A stretch of DNA of 64,000 bases from Hydrogenophaga sp. GTDB taxonomy: Bacteria; Pseudomonadota; Gammaproteobacteria; Burkholderiales; Burkholderiaceae_C. A program made the position numbers and the translations under genes. Within the stretch, counting starts at the first letter, position 1. Each line of letters begins with the position of its first letter. The stretch covers positions 1 to 64,000 of the forward strand of contig JAEUOT010000032.1 in NCBI GenBank assembly GCA_016790705.1. The letters run 5' to 3'. Of the stretch, positions 35,001-45,741 are shown piece by piece. Below the pieces are notes generated by a model that was given only the letters and a program-made list of their open reading frames with translations, was not told the DNA's origin and ran no database searches.

Positions 35001-35413
35001 CGGGAAGACTTTCGGAGGTAGACGGTGAGCAGGAGCGCCAGGGCCACGAAGGCAGCCAGTGACAGCCACGGGATCTGGACGCCGTTGAGGATTTCGAGCT
35101 TCTGGTCGGCGCAGGACACGCCGGCGCTGCAGGGCACCCAGGCCTTGGGGATCAGGCCGGCCACCAGCAGGGTGTGGTAGGCCGCGACGGCCAGCCCGCC
35201 GAGGGACAGCCACAGGGCATAGACCGCACCGCGGCGGTCGTCCAGGTAGGCGGCGATGCCCAGCACGATGGCCAGCGGGAACATGAAGATGCGCTGGTAC
35301 CAGCACAGCACGCAGGGCGTCATGCCCATGACCTCGCCCAGGAACAGCGCGCCCAGGGTGGCGCAGGCGGCGACCAGCCAGGCCAGCAGCAGCAGGGTCC
35401 ACGGGCGATTCAT
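34997..35413 (-). CDS. dsbB: Disulfide bond formation protein DsbB
   Basis: The protein has 138 residues and four membrane helices. The first periplasmic cysteine pair is in MTPCVLCWYQRIFMFPLAI. The second pair is in WVPCSAGVSCADQKLEILNG. It passes electrons from DsbA to quinone. The length is normal for the short DsbB branch. It is coupled to lspA upstream and dsbA downstream by ATGA overlaps, so the three are made together. Confidence 0.93.
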   Translation of the reverse strand: MNRPWTLLLLAWLVAACATLGALFLGEVMGMTPCVLCWYQRIFMFPLAIVLGIAAYLDDRRGAVYALWLSLGGLAVAAYHTLLVAGLIPKAWVPCSAGVSCADQKLEILNGVQIPWLSLAAFVALALLLTVYLRKSSR

Positions 35414-35916
35414 GGCGTGCTCCCGGAGGCGATCTTGGCGGGACGCAGCGACATCAGGATCCAGGCACCCGCGGACAGCACGATGAACACGTCGGCCAGG
35501 TTGAAGGCCGGCCAGTGCAGACCGCGCCAGTGCAGGTCGAGGAAGTCAGTGACGGCTCCGCTGGCGATCCGGTCGATGAGGTTGCCGCTGCCGCCGGCCA
35601 CGATCAGGGCGCCAGCCAGACGTTCGAGCGGTTCGACCTGCCGCGCCAGGCAGACGAAGGTGATGGGAACGACCACCATCACGCCGACGACGATGAAGAA
35701 CACCCGCTGCCAGCCGCCGGCATCGGCCAGCAGCGAAAACGCGGCGCCGGTGTTGAGCACATGGACCAGGTTGAACCAGGGCGTGACCGCGATGGCCGCG
35801 CCCAGGGGAATGATGGCGGCGAACCAGGCCTTGCTCAACTGGTCCACGACCACGAGCAGGCCCACGGCGATGAGCCAGGCCAGGCGGGGACGGCCCCGCC
35901 AGGAAAATGCAGACAT
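35410..35916 (-). CDS. lspA: Lipoprotein signal peptidase (LspA)
   Basis: The protein has 168 residues and four membrane helices. The catalytic aspartates are in GNLIDRIASGAVTDFLD and FNLADVFIVLSAG, with the conserved VLNTGAAFSLL. It removes signal peptides from lipoproteins. An extra lspA beside metal-transport genes is known from lead and cadmium/zinc resistance operons (pbrC and relatives). I chose the ATG at 35916; an in-frame ATG at 35952 gives a less typical N-terminus. Confidence 0.94.
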   Translation of the reverse strand: MSAFSWRGRPRLAWLIAVGLLVVVDQLSKAWFAAIIPLGAAIAVTPWFNLVHVLNTGAAFSLLADAGGWQRVFFIVVGVMVVVPITFVCLARQVEPLERLAGALIVAGGSGNLIDRIASGAVTDFLDLHWRGLHWPAFNLADVFIVLSAGAWILMSLRPAKIASGSTP

Positions 35917-36020
35917 GAAAAACACCCTGAAAGAACAGACATCACCAGCCACTCGGGCCGGCGCACTTCACAGGGGTCGGGGGTGCGGCGAAACGTGCCG
36001 CGAAGACAGCCGAACCCTGG

Positions 36021-36359
36021 TCAGGCCAGGGTGGGCCACTGCGGCCGTTCGGGTCGCTCGATCAGCAGGACTTCAGTCCAGGGCTTGGGGCCCGACAGCA
36101 GACCGCTGGCGGCGTCGCCCAGAACCAACGAGGTGCTGGCCGATATCGCCATGGCACCCGTGTGGCAACTGCCGCAGTGGGGATGCTGCGCGTGGGATTC
36201 GCCCATTGCCTCGTCTACGGCGGCCTGTGCGGACGCCTCGTTCAGGCTGGCATGCAACGGCGCGCAGGGCTCGTGCGCACAGGGCGCGCCCGAGGCCGCG
36301 CCGGCCCACTGCAGAGGCAGGCAAAACAGCATCAGGAGGGCAAGCAGGCAGGCGCGCAT
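36021..36359 (-). CDS. CzcI-like small periplasmic protein
   Basis: The protein has 112 residues with a signal peptide (ACLLALLMLFCLPLQWAGA). The mature protein has HEPC and HPHCGSCHTG, likely metal-binding. It resembles the small CzcI-type proteins encoded next to czcD-like transporters, though similarity is limited to layout and the Cys/His motif. It starts 22 bases after the CDF transporter gene. Confidence 0.7.
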   Translation of the reverse strand: MRACLLALLMLFCLPLQWAGAASGAPCAHEPCAPLHASLNEASAQAAVDEAMGESHAQHPHCGSCHTGAMAISASTSLVLGDAASGLLSGPKPWTEVLLIERPERPQWPTLA

Positions 36360-36381
36360 GGAGCTGGGATTGTAGGGTGGC

Positions 36382-37047
36382 TCAGTGCGCGTGCCCATGG
36401 TGGTCGTATCTATCGCCGTGGGCATGCACGCTGCCCAGCTCGCCCCGCGCTTGGCGAAGCACCTGCCAGCCGCCGTGCAGCGCCAGGCCGGCCATCAGCG
36501 ACGCTACCAGCAGGTCGGGCCACGCTGTATCGGTCCCGAACACCCCCAGCGCGGCCAGGAACACCGCCACGTTGCCGATCGCGTCGTTGCGCGTGCAGAG
36601 CCAGACGCTGCGCATGTTGGCGTCGCCCTCGCGGAACGCATAGAGCAGCCAGGCCACCGAGAGGTTGGACAGCAGCGCCAGCAGGGCCACCACGCCCATG
36701 GTCGGCGCGTCGGGCACGCGGCCGTTCCACACAGCCCACAGCGCGCTGCCGAGCACATACAGGCCAAAACCCATCATGCTGAACGCCTTGAGCATGGCCG
36801 CTCGGGCCCGCCAGGCCAGCGCCGAAGCGAGCACGGCGAGCGAGACGCCGTAGTTCAGCGCATCGCCCGCGAAGTCGATGGCATCCGCCAGCAGGGACAG
36901 CGAGCCCGACGAAAAGCCCGCGCCCAGTTCGACCAGGAACATGGCGGCATTGACCAGCAGCGCGATCCAGAGCACGCGGCGGTAGCGCGCGGGGTTCTGC
37001 AAGGTGTGGGTGTCAGGCGTGTCGTGGTCACAACAATGAGCAGACAT
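36382..37047 (-). CDS. Cation diffusion facilitator (CDF) metal efflux transporter
   Basis: The protein has 221 residues and about six membrane helices: AMFLVELGAGFSSGSLSLLADAIDFAGDALNYG carries the first metal site (Asp residues), and CTRNDAIGNVAV the second. His-rich ends (MSAHCCDHD and VHAHGDRYDHHGHAH) are likely metal-binding. The usual cytoplasmic C-terminal domain is absent, so it is a short CDF. The substrate is probably zinc, cadmium, lead or cobalt, to be expelled from the cytoplasm. It lies behind the MerR-type promoter and the cytochrome gene. Confidence 0.92.
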   Translation of the reverse strand: MSAHCCDHDTPDTHTLQNPARYRRVLWIALLVNAAMFLVELGAGFSSGSLSLLADAIDFAGDALNYGVSLAVLASALAWRARAAMLKAFSMMGFGLYVLGSALWAVWNGRVPDAPTMGVVALLALLSNLSVAWLLYAFREGDANMRSVWLCTRNDAIGNVAVFLAALGVFGTDTAWPDLLVASLMAGLALHGGWQVLRQARGELGSVHAHGDRYDHHGHAH

Positions 37048-37107
37048 GGTTTTCTCCGCAGCGGGGTGAGTGAAAAGATGAGAATTTCAAGGTCGAGTCC
37101 GGCGCGC

Positions 37108-37587
37108 TCAGCGGCCTGCCTGGCCCACCAGGCCGTCGCTGAAGCGGTAGGTGGCGTGGCAGGCGATGCAGTTGTTCATCGCTTGCCCCAGCTGCCCCAG
37201 CGTGCGCTGCATGTTTTTCTGCCCGGCGTCCGCAGCGATGGCGTCGAACTGGGCGCGGGTGTCGAAACCCAGCTTTTTCATGGGGAGCGGAATCTTCTTG
37301 AACATCACGGCCGGCGTGGCTTCTTCCACCTCCATACCCGCCGCCTTGGCCAGCTTGGCGACCGTGGCGTAGTCCTCCTGGGACAGTGCGGCCATGATCG
37401 CCTGCGTGCTCTGCATCCAGGTGCGCATCTCCAGCAGGAAGGTGTTGCGCTCGTCCGGGGTGAGCTGGATCTCCAGACGCCCGTCCTGCGATGGCTGCGC
37501 CTCGCCGGCGGTGAACTTGTAGGCAAAGAACGCCACGACCAGGGTCAGCAGGGCTACCAGCGACCAGGCGAGTTTGAGGGAGCGCAT
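37108..37587 (-). CDS. Membrane-anchored cytochrome c'-like protein
   Basis: The protein has 159 residues. An N-terminal helix (LAWSLVALLTLVVAFFAYKF) is either an anchor or a signal. The haem motif CIACHATYRF near the C-terminus is that of class II (c'-type) cytochromes, and the helical body fits. It is the first gene after the MerR-type promoter. The product may accept electrons or bind small ligands in the periplasm; its tie to metal resistance is unexplained. Confidence 0.87.
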   Translation of the reverse strand: MRSLKLAWSLVALLTLVVAFFAYKFTAGEAQPSQDGRLEIQLTPDERNTFLLEMRTWMQSTQAIMAALSQEDYATVAKLAKAAGMEVEEATPAVMFKKIPLPMKKLGFDTRAQFDAIAADAGQKNMQRTLGQLGQAMNNCIACHATYRFSDGLVGQAGR

Positions 37588-37633
37588 ATTCGGAAATCCT
37601 TGTGTGTTCAAAGAATGAAGAGCCTTTCGAGGG

Positions 37634-37664
37634 ATTGGAAACCCTGGAGCCACTACAGTGTCAA
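37634..37664 (-). promoter_or_regulatory. MerR-type metal-responsive promoter and operator
   Basis: On the minus strand a -35 box TTGACA (37659-37664) and a -10 box TCCAAT (37634-37639) are 19 bases apart, the long spacing that MerR activators need. Between them lies an imperfect dyad (37641-37661) with arms ACCCTGGAG and CTACAGTGT, close to known PbrR/CadR operators. It should drive the leftward cytochrome-CDF-LspA-Dsb operon; the regulator gene faces the other way. Confidence 0.82.
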
Positions 37665-37689
37665 CACCCTTTTCCGGATCGGAGCTGCC

Positions 37690-38112
37690 ATGCAGATCAA
37701 GGCCTTGTCCGCCGCCACAGGTACCGATGTCGAGACCATCCGCTATTACGAGCGCGAAGGCTTGCTGCCCGCGCCCGCGCGGCAGGCCAATGGCTACCGC
37801 GACTATGGCCAGTCGCACCTGGAGCGGCTGGCCTTCATCCGCCACTGCCGCGCGCTGGACATGCCCCTGGCCTCAGTGCGCCAGCTGCTGGCTGTGCTGG
37901 ATGCTCCCGAGTCCACCTGCACCGACACCGACGCCCTGGTGGCGCAGCAACTGGTCAAGGTGCGCGCCCGGCTCAAGAGCCTGCGCGCGCTGGAAAAGCA
38001 GCTGCTGCAGCTGCGCGCGGCCTGCGACGGCAAACACGGCCCGGGAGGCTGCGGCATCCTGAACGAGCTGGTGGCCGCCGCGCATGGCGAGGCGTGTGCC
38101 TGTCATTCCTGA
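37690..38112 (+). CDS. MerR-family Cd(II)/Pb(II)-type regulator (CadR/PbrR-like)
   Basis: The protein has 140 residues. The N-terminal winged helix has MQIKALSAATGTDVETIRYYEREGLL. A dimerisation helix and a metal loop follow, with Cys77 in ESTCTDTDAL, Cys112 in AACDGKHGPGG and Cys121, the three-Cys set of CadR/PbrR. The C-terminus ends in CACHS. It should activate the divergent operon when cadmium, lead or zinc binds. It is the regulator of the whole 31017-37587 cassette by position. Confidence 0.92.
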   Translation: MQIKALSAATGTDVETIRYYEREGLLPAPARQANGYRDYGQSHLERLAFIRHCRALDMPLASVRQLLAVLDAPESTCTDTDALVAQQLVKVRARLKSLRALEKQLLQLRAACDGKHGPGGCGILNELVAAAHGEACACHS

Positions 38113-38219
38113 GCTGAGTCCCCACGCTCCGCCGCTGCGCGCCCGCCGGTACGAGTGCTATCAGGGGCAGCGCGGGCAGAGCGCGGGGTGTGGAGCGGCA
38201 GTGTGCCCGCGCGCGCAGT

Positions 38220-38681
38220 TCACTTCACCGTCAGCGGCCACTTCTGGGCCTTGTCCTTCCACTGCAGGTGGCAGGACACACACGAGGTCTGCAGCTGGGC
38301 CACGGCGCCGGCGGCGCTGAGCCAGTCGCGCTGGCGCGAGGCCTTGACGATCTCGTTGGTGTTTTCGTCCAGCACCTTGTCGTAGGTCAGCAGCGCCTGC
38401 TTGAAGCCCGCCTGGTCTTCGGGTTTCATGATGTCCCAGGGCTGGTGGTTGGGCGCCGGGTGTGTGTAAATGATGTTCGCGCCCTGTTCCACCAGTTCGC
38501 GGTTCTGGGTGACCACGCCCTCCTGCATCATGCCGATGGACTTGCCCATCAGCGTCATCAGTTCCTTGTAGGTCATCTCGGCCTTGCGCATGCTGGCCAC
38601 GAGTTTTTCGGCGGTTTCCTGGGCCTGCATGGGCAGCGGCAGCAGGGCGGTGACGATCAGGGCGGCGGCGATTTTCTTCAT
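38220..38681 (-). CDS. Periplasmic cytochrome c (class II-like)
   Basis: The protein has 153 residues with a cleavable signal (MKKIAAALIVTALLPLPMQAQ) and a single haem motif CVSCHLQWKDKAQ near the C-terminus. The helical body contains Met-rich segments (LMTLMGKSIGMMQEG). It is a soluble relative of the anchored c'-like protein at 37108. It is divergent from the b561-type gene, with 196 bases between them, so the two cytochromes may share regulation by the following two-component system. Confidence 0.85.
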   Translation of the reverse strand: MKKIAAALIVTALLPLPMQAQETAEKLVASMRKAEMTYKELMTLMGKSIGMMQEGVVTQNRELVEQGANIIYTHPAPNHQPWDIMKPEDQAGFKQALLTYDKVLDENTNEIVKASRQRDWLSAAGAVAQLQTSCVSCHLQWKDKAQKWPLTVK

Positions 38682-38877
38682 GAATGACTCCAGTGGATGA
38701 ATGGGGATGGGGTGACCTGATGCTAGACAGAGAGGTCCCTGTTTGTTGTGTCAGAACCCCGTTGTGTGGTGAGCCTGCATGTCAGCCGCGGCCTTGACAT
38801 GCTGTGTTACCAAACACCCCGGCCAGCCCCGCTGGCTCGCGGGAAGATGGAGCCATCGCAACCCCGTCCATCGCATC

Positions 38878-39393
38878 ATGAGCACCTTCCGTTATGCCCC
38901 CTCGCAGATCCTGGTCCACTGGCTGGCCGCTGCCCTCATCGTCTTTCTGTTGGTCACCGGCACCTTCGTGCTGGCCGACCTGCCCAACTCCGCAGACAAG
39001 GTGGGGAGCCTGCGTGTGCACATGATCCTGGGCGCGCTGGCTGGCGTGCTGGTGGTGGCGCGCGTGTGGTTGCGCCGCCGCCGCCCCCAGCCGCCCGCGG
39101 TGGTGGCCGAGCGCTGGGCCCGCCTGGGCCACATGGGGCTGAACGTCCTGGTCCTGCTGCTGGTGGTCAGCGGCGCGGCGCTCGCCCTGCAAAGCGGGGT
39201 GGCCGACGCGGTGTTCGCCGGCGCGGCGCTGCCCGAATCGCTGGAGGGCTGGACCCTGCGCAAGGTGCATGGCCTGCTCACGCGCCTGCTGATGGCGCTG
39301 ATCGCGGTGCACGTGCTGGCCGCGCTCTACCATCAGTGGATCGTGCGCGACGGCCTGCTGCTGCGCATGCGCCCTGGCAAGCCCCGTTCCTGA
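38878..39393 (+). CDS. Cytochrome b561-family membrane protein
   Basis: The protein has 171 residues and four membrane helices. Haem-ligand histidines are in SQILVHWLAAALIV, LRVHMILGALAGVLV, RLGHMGLNVLVLLLVVSG and LMALIAVHVLAALYHQW. The family transfers electrons between quinol and periplasmic acceptors such as c-type cytochromes. It is 7 bases before the response regulator gene, so it leads that operon. Confidence 0.9.
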   Translation: MSTFRYAPSQILVHWLAAALIVFLLVTGTFVLADLPNSADKVGSLRVHMILGALAGVLVVARVWLRRRRPQPPAVVAERWARLGHMGLNVLVLLLVVSGAALALQSGVADAVFAGAALPESLEGWTLRKVHGLLTRLLMALIAVHVLAALYHQWIVRDGLLLRMRPGKPRS

Positions 39394-39400
39394 AGCGATC

Positions 39401-40122
39401 ATGAACCCCACCCCCGAGCACCTGCTGGTCGTCGATGACGACCGCGACATCCGCCAGCTGATCGAGCAGTACCTGGTGCAGGCCGGCTACCGCGTCTCCA
39501 CCGCGGCCGATGGCAAGGCCATGCGGCGCCTGCTGGAGCAGCACCGCATCGACCTCGTCGTGCTTGACCTCATGCTGCCAGGCGAGGACGGCCTGAGCCT
39601 GTGCCGCGACCTGCGCGCGCGTTCGAACCTGCCCATCCTCATGCTCACCGCGCGCGGTGCCGAGGTGGACCGCATCGTCGGCCTGGAGATGGGGGCCGAC
39701 GATTACCTCGCCAAACCCTTCAATCCGCGCGAACTGCTGGCGCGCATCCGCAGCATCCTGCGCCGTGCGCAGTCGTTGCCGCCCAATCTGGTTCCCGAGG
39801 AAGCGGCGCTGTTCCGCTTCGCCGGCCGGACGCTGGAAGTCGCCTCACGCAACCTGCTGGCTGCTGACGGCCTGGTGGTGCCTCTCTCCGGCGCCGAATT
39901 CCGCCTGCTGCGCGTGCTGCTCGAACACCCCAACCGCGTGCTCAGCCGCGATCAGCTCATGGAACTCACGCGTGGACGCGAAGCCCTGGCGCTGGACCGC
40001 AGCATCGACGTGCTGATGGGCCGCCTGCGCCGGCGCCTGCAGGACGACGGCAAGGAGCCGCAGCTGATCAAGACCATCCGCGGCGAAGGCTACGTGCTGG
40101 CCGCCCAGGTGGAGGTGGCGTG

Positions 40123-40123
<1 letters not shown>
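39401..40123 (+). CDS. OmpR-family response regulator
   Basis: The protein has 240 residues. The receiver domain has LLVVDDDRDIRQLIEQYL and the phosphoacceptor Asp in DLVVLDLMLPGEDGLSL. The C-terminal winged helix has FRLLRVLLEHPNRVLSRDQLMELTRGRE and IKTIRGEGYVLAA. It is phosphorylated by the kinase encoded next, whose start overlaps its stop. Likely targets are the adjacent cytochrome genes. Confidence 0.95.
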
Positions 40124-41421
<1,298 letters not shown>

Positions 41422-41433
<12 letters not shown>

Positions 41434-43587
41434 CGGTGGCTTGGGCGCATCGCACAGTCGGTCGGCACCCGGCGCGGCACCCAGATCGATCATCCGGATC
41501 CGCCCCTGCGTAAAGAATCCATCGCCCATCAGGAAGCGGCCCATCTGCGGCGCCACCCAGTCCAGATGACAAGTTGCCACCGCCTGAGCGGAACCGCGCA
41601 GCGATGCCGTAACACGCTCAGTGGCCGCATCCACATCCGGGGCCATGCGGTGCAACAGTCTCCAGCGGGTGCCGATCTGGTCGCGCGCGATGCCCACAAA
41701 GACCGCGCTCTGGCCCAGGCGCCACGGCGCGCGCCACAGCCGCAAGGTTTCCAGTGTCAGGCCATGGGCTGTTGGCTGCGAGCGCTCGAACGCCAGGTCG
41801 TTCATGCGCTGGTTCCAGAACACTGGCGCCACCGGTGCGCTGCTGTATCGCAGACCCTCGCGCGCCAGGCGCAACAGGTTCGCGGGCGTGGTGGGGTTGG
41901 CGGCTTGCCAGCCGGCCTCCTGCAATCGCGCGAGCAGCGTGGCCTCGTCCGGCGCCAACAGGGCCAGCCCCAACGGCTGCTCGGGCCTGCCGGTGACCGT
42001 GTTTGTCAGTCGCGGCAGACCGGTTTGAAGAGCCTGTGCCAGCGGCGCTGTCCGTTCGAGCGTCGGCGACTGCGCCTGCATTGGGGGAGGCAGGTCGGCC
42101 AGGGGTCGATAGGCCAGAGGGGTGGCCACACCCGCCGTCACCAACGCGGCCAACCCCAGCACCAGTGCGCCTCGGCCAGGGGGCGCCAGTCGCACCCCAG
42201 AAGTATGTGCGCGCAGGGCCAGCCATTCGCTCACGCTCAAACCTGCGATCAGCCAAAGCGTGCCAACCAGATAGCCCGCCCAGACGTCGCTGAGGTAGTG
42301 CACGCCCAAAAGAACACGGCTGAGTCCGACGATCAGAACCACCAGCAGGCTCGCGAAGAAGAGCCGGACCCGGACATCCCAGCGGGTGGTCAGCCGAATC
42401 AGCACATATCCGAGGAAGGCATAGAAGGCCACGGCTGCCGTCGCATGGCCACTCGGAAAGGAATAGGAGCTCTCCAGAATGAGGGCTTCGGTCGGGCGTG
42501 TGCGCTGGAAGGCCAGCTTGCCCAGCTGGCCGAACAGCGTCGATCCCAGCACCGACACCAACAGGCCTGCGATGGCATGGCGCAGACCCAGCCGCCACAG
42601 CAACAAGGACGTGACGACCACCAGGGCTGCAATCACCGGCGCCGATCCCAGCGTGGTGACCTGCAGCAGTGGTGGTACCGAGCCCGGTGGACGCAAGGCT
42701 GCAATCCACTGCGCCACAGCATGGTCGGCTGCCACCGTGGCGTCCGAGGTGACCACGTCTTCCACCACGCCAGCAAACAGTGCCAGGGCGTAGAGGAAGG
42801 CCAGACCCATGAGTGTCAGCGGCAGCCCGAGGAAGTGCGTACGGTCGATGCGTGCGAGCAGAAATCGCAAGGTGCCCGGATGGTTTCGCGCCCAGCGCCG
42901 CAGGAGGGGGTTGGACGACAACGCCGCCTGCAGAGAGCGACCCAACGACACCACCACACGCCACAGGTGGCGCCCCTGGCGCACCACCAGACGTTGCAGC
43001 AACCACAGCGCCGCCCACGCCGCCAACACCAGCACCAGCCCCACACCGGCGCGGGTCATCCAGGTCTGGGCCAGTTGCAGCGATTGACCGAACAGGTACC
43101 CGCCCCCGAGCCATTGCAGACCCCAGCCCACGGCACCAAGCACGTTCCAGAGCATGAAGCTGCGCCGCCGCATGCCCACCGTGCCTGCGACCAGAGGCGC
43201 AAGCTCCTTCACGCTGGGGATGAAGCGGCCGATGAACACGCTGCGTGCACCGTGCCTGTCAAAGAAGCGCTGTGCTTTGGCAAAGTGCTCTGGGCCGATG
43301 CCCCACAGACCTTCGCGCGCCCAGCGGGCACCGTAGCGTTGCCCCAGCCAGTAATTGATGTTGTCTCCCAGCACCGCTCCAGCCACGGCAAACCACAACA
43401 AGATCATGAAGTCCAGGTGCCCTCCGGCCGCCAGCGCACCCAGCAGCAGGAGCAGTGTCGAACCTGGCAGCAGCAGGCCAACCACCAGCGCCGTCTCCAG
43501 CAGCGCGGCCAGGAAGGCCGCCCAATAGCCGAGTTGGTGGAAATGCTCGATCGTGGGCAGCAGGGCTTTCAGATACTGATCCATCAT
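41422..43587 (-). CDS. DedA / PAP2 phosphatase / LssY_C fusion membrane protein
   Basis: The protein has 721 residues. Residues 1-200 are a DedA (SNARE-associated) domain with FIGRFIPSVKELAPLVAGTVGMRRRSF. A PAP2 domain from about 250 to 480 has the three motifs KLAFQRTRP, SYSFPSGHATAAV and SRVLLGVHYLSD. The rest is LssY-C-like. DedA domains flip undecaprenyl phosphate and related lipids, and PAP2 enzymes remove phosphate from undecaprenyl or phosphatidyl lipids, so the fusion could recycle a lipid carrier. It overlaps the kinase gene at its start and is the last gene of the PepSY-led operon. Confidence 0.9.
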
Positions 43588-44981
43588 GCGGCCCTGTCTG
43601 AAGAGGCCCTGCCGGTCTGTGTTTCCACCACCCGAGGCAAGGTCAGGCGCACCATCAGGCCATGGGAAGACCGCGAAGCGTCCAGCAGCTCCAACTGACC
43701 GCCCAGACGCTGTGCGATGGTTCGGACAATGGACAGTCCCAGCCCGGAGCCGGGCTGATCTGTGCCCAGCATCCGGTAGAACGGGTCAAGCACGCGCTCG
43801 CGCTCGTCAATCGGAATGCCGGGACCGTTGTCTTCGATCTCCAGCACCGCATGCCTCCCATCCGGGCGAACCATCAGGTCTACGCGCCCGCCCTCGGGCG
43901 CATAGCGTATGGCGTTGTCCACCAGATTGCGCACCAGGGTAAAGACCTCCACCTCTGGTGCGTGCACCAGCGCATCCGGTCCGTCGATCATGCCCACGTC
44001 CACGCGGCGGTTCGTGGCCAGAGTCCACAAGGCTTCCAGCACCTGGCGGTAAATGTTTCGGACCGACACCGGCTCCGCGTTTTGACACTCTGGGGCCTGC
44101 GCCCGCGCCAGGCTCAGCAACTGTTCCAGCAGATTGCGGCCGCGCTCGATGCCCGCACGCACCTGCCGAACCCGCTGACGCGTCTCGTCGGGCATGTCGG
44201 CCGCGTCCAGGCGCTCTGCCTGCAACGACAGCGCCGTCAGAGGCGAGCGCAGCTCGTGCGCCGCATCGGCCACGAAACGCCGCTGACTGGCCATGGCCTC
44301 GCCCACCCGTTCGAGCAGCCGGTTGATCGCCGTCACGAAAGGGCGCACCTCCGTCGGCAGGCCCACGGCGGGCAATGGATGCACATCCTGCTCGCTGCGG
44401 GCATCGATGTCGGCGGCCAGGCGTGTGACCGGCCTAAAATGAGCACGCACCATCGCCACCACCAGCAGCACCAGCACGGGCACCAGGATCAGCAGCGGCA
44501 GCACACTGGACATGGCACTGGCCAGGGCGATGTCGTCGCGCACCTGAACGTCTTGCGCCACCGCCACGCGCCGCCCGTCGGGCAGTGGCACGACCAGCAC
44601 GCGGTAGCGTTCTTCGGCCATCTGTCGGGTCTGCAAACCGTCCTCCAGATCGGCCAGATATCCTGCGTCGCGCGTTTCAGCAAGCCCTGTGCCGGGCTGA
44701 TCCCGGGGCGGCAGAACCTGCACCAGCAGGTGCGCGTCTGTCGTCGCGCTCGCAACGTCACTGTCTGTCTTGCGCGATGGCTGCGGCAAAACCCCGGGTT
44801 GCCGCTGAACCAGGTTCGCTACCTGCCGCAGGATGTCGTCCTGCAACTCGTTCGCTTCGCGAAACGCGGTGTAAAACGACACCGAACCGGCGATCAGCGC
44901 CACGGCGGTGATGGTGACCGACAGTCCCCATGCCAGCCGCAGCTGGATAGAGTGCTTCAGGTGCTCCTGGAAACCATCCAT
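43584..44981 (-). CDS. Sensor histidine kinase (QseC/PmrB-like)
   Basis: The protein has 465 residues: two helices (near 20-38 and 165-185) flank a periplasmic part. The H-box RFVADAAHELRSPLTALSLQ, N-box VRNLVDNAIRYAPEGG, and G-boxes IEDNGPGIP and GSGLGLSIVRTIA are intact. It resembles the QseC/PmrB group that senses metals or cationic peptides, but the signal is unknown. It overlaps the response regulator gene by 25 bases. Confidence 0.94.
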   Translation of the reverse strand: MDGFQEHLKHSIQLRLAWGLSVTITAVALIAGSVSFYTAFREANELQDDILRQVANLVQRQPGVLPQPSRKTDSDVASATTDAHLLVQVLPPRDQPGTGLAETRDAGYLADLEDGLQTRQMAEERYRVLVVPLPDGRRVAVAQDVQVRDDIALASAMSSVLPLLILVPVLVLLVVAMVRAHFRPVTRLAADIDARSEQDVHPLPAVGLPTEVRPFVTAINRLLERVGEAMASQRRFVADAAHELRSPLTALSLQAERLDAADMPDETRQRVRQVRAGIERGRNLLEQLLSLARAQAPECQNAEPVSVRNIYRQVLEALWTLATNRRVDVGMIDGPDALVHAPEVEVFTLVRNLVDNAIRYAPEGGRVDLMVRPDGRHAVLEIEDNGPGIPIDERERVLDPFYRMLGTDQPGSGLGLSIVRTIAQRLGGQLELLDASRSSHGLMVRLTLPRVVETQTGRASSDRAA

Positions 44982-45622
44982 CCTGCGCCCCTCACGTTTT
45001 TGATCGCTTCGCTACCCAGTTTTTTGCGCAGGCCGTGAATGAGGAAATCGATCGCGTTGCTCTCGACTTCCTCGCCCCAGCCATAGACCCGGTCCTCCAG
45101 TTCTGCGCGCGAGAGGATGGCTCCCGGCCTCAGCATCAGCGCCTGCAGCAGGGAAAACTCGCGGTGTGAGAGTTGCACCGGGGCTCCGTCACTGGCCGCA
45201 GCCTGGCGTGTGGACGGGTCCAGCGTGAGGTGTGCACTGCACAGCGTCGGTGTGGCGTTGCCGCCCTGGCGGCGCACGACGGCGCGCATGCGCGCCAGCA
45301 ATTCCGACATCTCGAAGGGCTTGAGCACATAGTCATCGGCCCCGCCATCGAGACCCTTGATGCGGTCGTCCAGACCGTCGCGGGCCGTGATGATCAGAAC
45401 CGGCAGGGGGTTCTGTCTGCCCCGCGTGGCTTGCAGCACTTCCATGCCGCTCTTGCCCGGCAGCCCCAGATCAAGCAGCATCACGTCGTAGTGCTGGGCC
45501 GCCAGAGAGTCCATGGCGCGCAGACCGTTGCGCACCCAATCGACCGCATACGACGCATCCCTGAGCGCGGCCACCATGGCCTGGCCGATCATGGTGTCGT
45601 CTTCCACCAGTAGAACGCGCAC
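44957..45622 (-). CDS. Response regulator (QseB/PmrA-like)
   Basis: The protein has 221 residues. The receiver has MRVLLVEDDTMIGQAMVAAL and DVMLLDLGLPGKSGMEVL. The DNA-binding end has FSLLQALMLRPGAILSRAELEDRVYGWGEEVESNAIDFLIHGLRKKLG and IKNVRGAGWMV. It pairs with the kinase gene that follows. The likely targets are the PepSY gene before it and the DedA/PAP2 fusion behind it. Confidence 0.95.
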   Translation of the reverse strand: MRVLLVEDDTMIGQAMVAALRDASYAVDWVRNGLRAMDSLAAQHYDVMLLDLGLPGKSGMEVLQATRGRQNPLPVLIITARDGLDDRIKGLDGGADDYVLKPFEMSELLARMRAVVRRQGGNATPTLCSAHLTLDPSTRQAAASDGAPVQLSHREFSLLQALMLRPGAILSRAELEDRVYGWGEEVESNAIDFLIHGLRKKLGSEAIKNVRGAGWMVSRST

Positions 45623-45741
45623 GGCGTTTCTCCTCGAAGCTGAAAAGGTGGCTGGCCACGAACGCGCGTGACCAGCTGGCTGGGCGGCTTATGCCCGTTG
45701 ACCGCTGCGCCGGTGTGGTGTGCCGCAGCGGGGCGCGGGGG

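Noticed and set aside
36385-37600. Plus-strand open frame antisense to the CDF and cytochrome genes
   Set aside because: Only its last 141 codons (37690-38112) are the MerR gene; the rest is a shadow.
41566-43698. 710-codon plus-strand open frame
   Set aside because: It is antisense to the DedA/PAP2 fusion, rich in Gln, Arg and His, with no domain.
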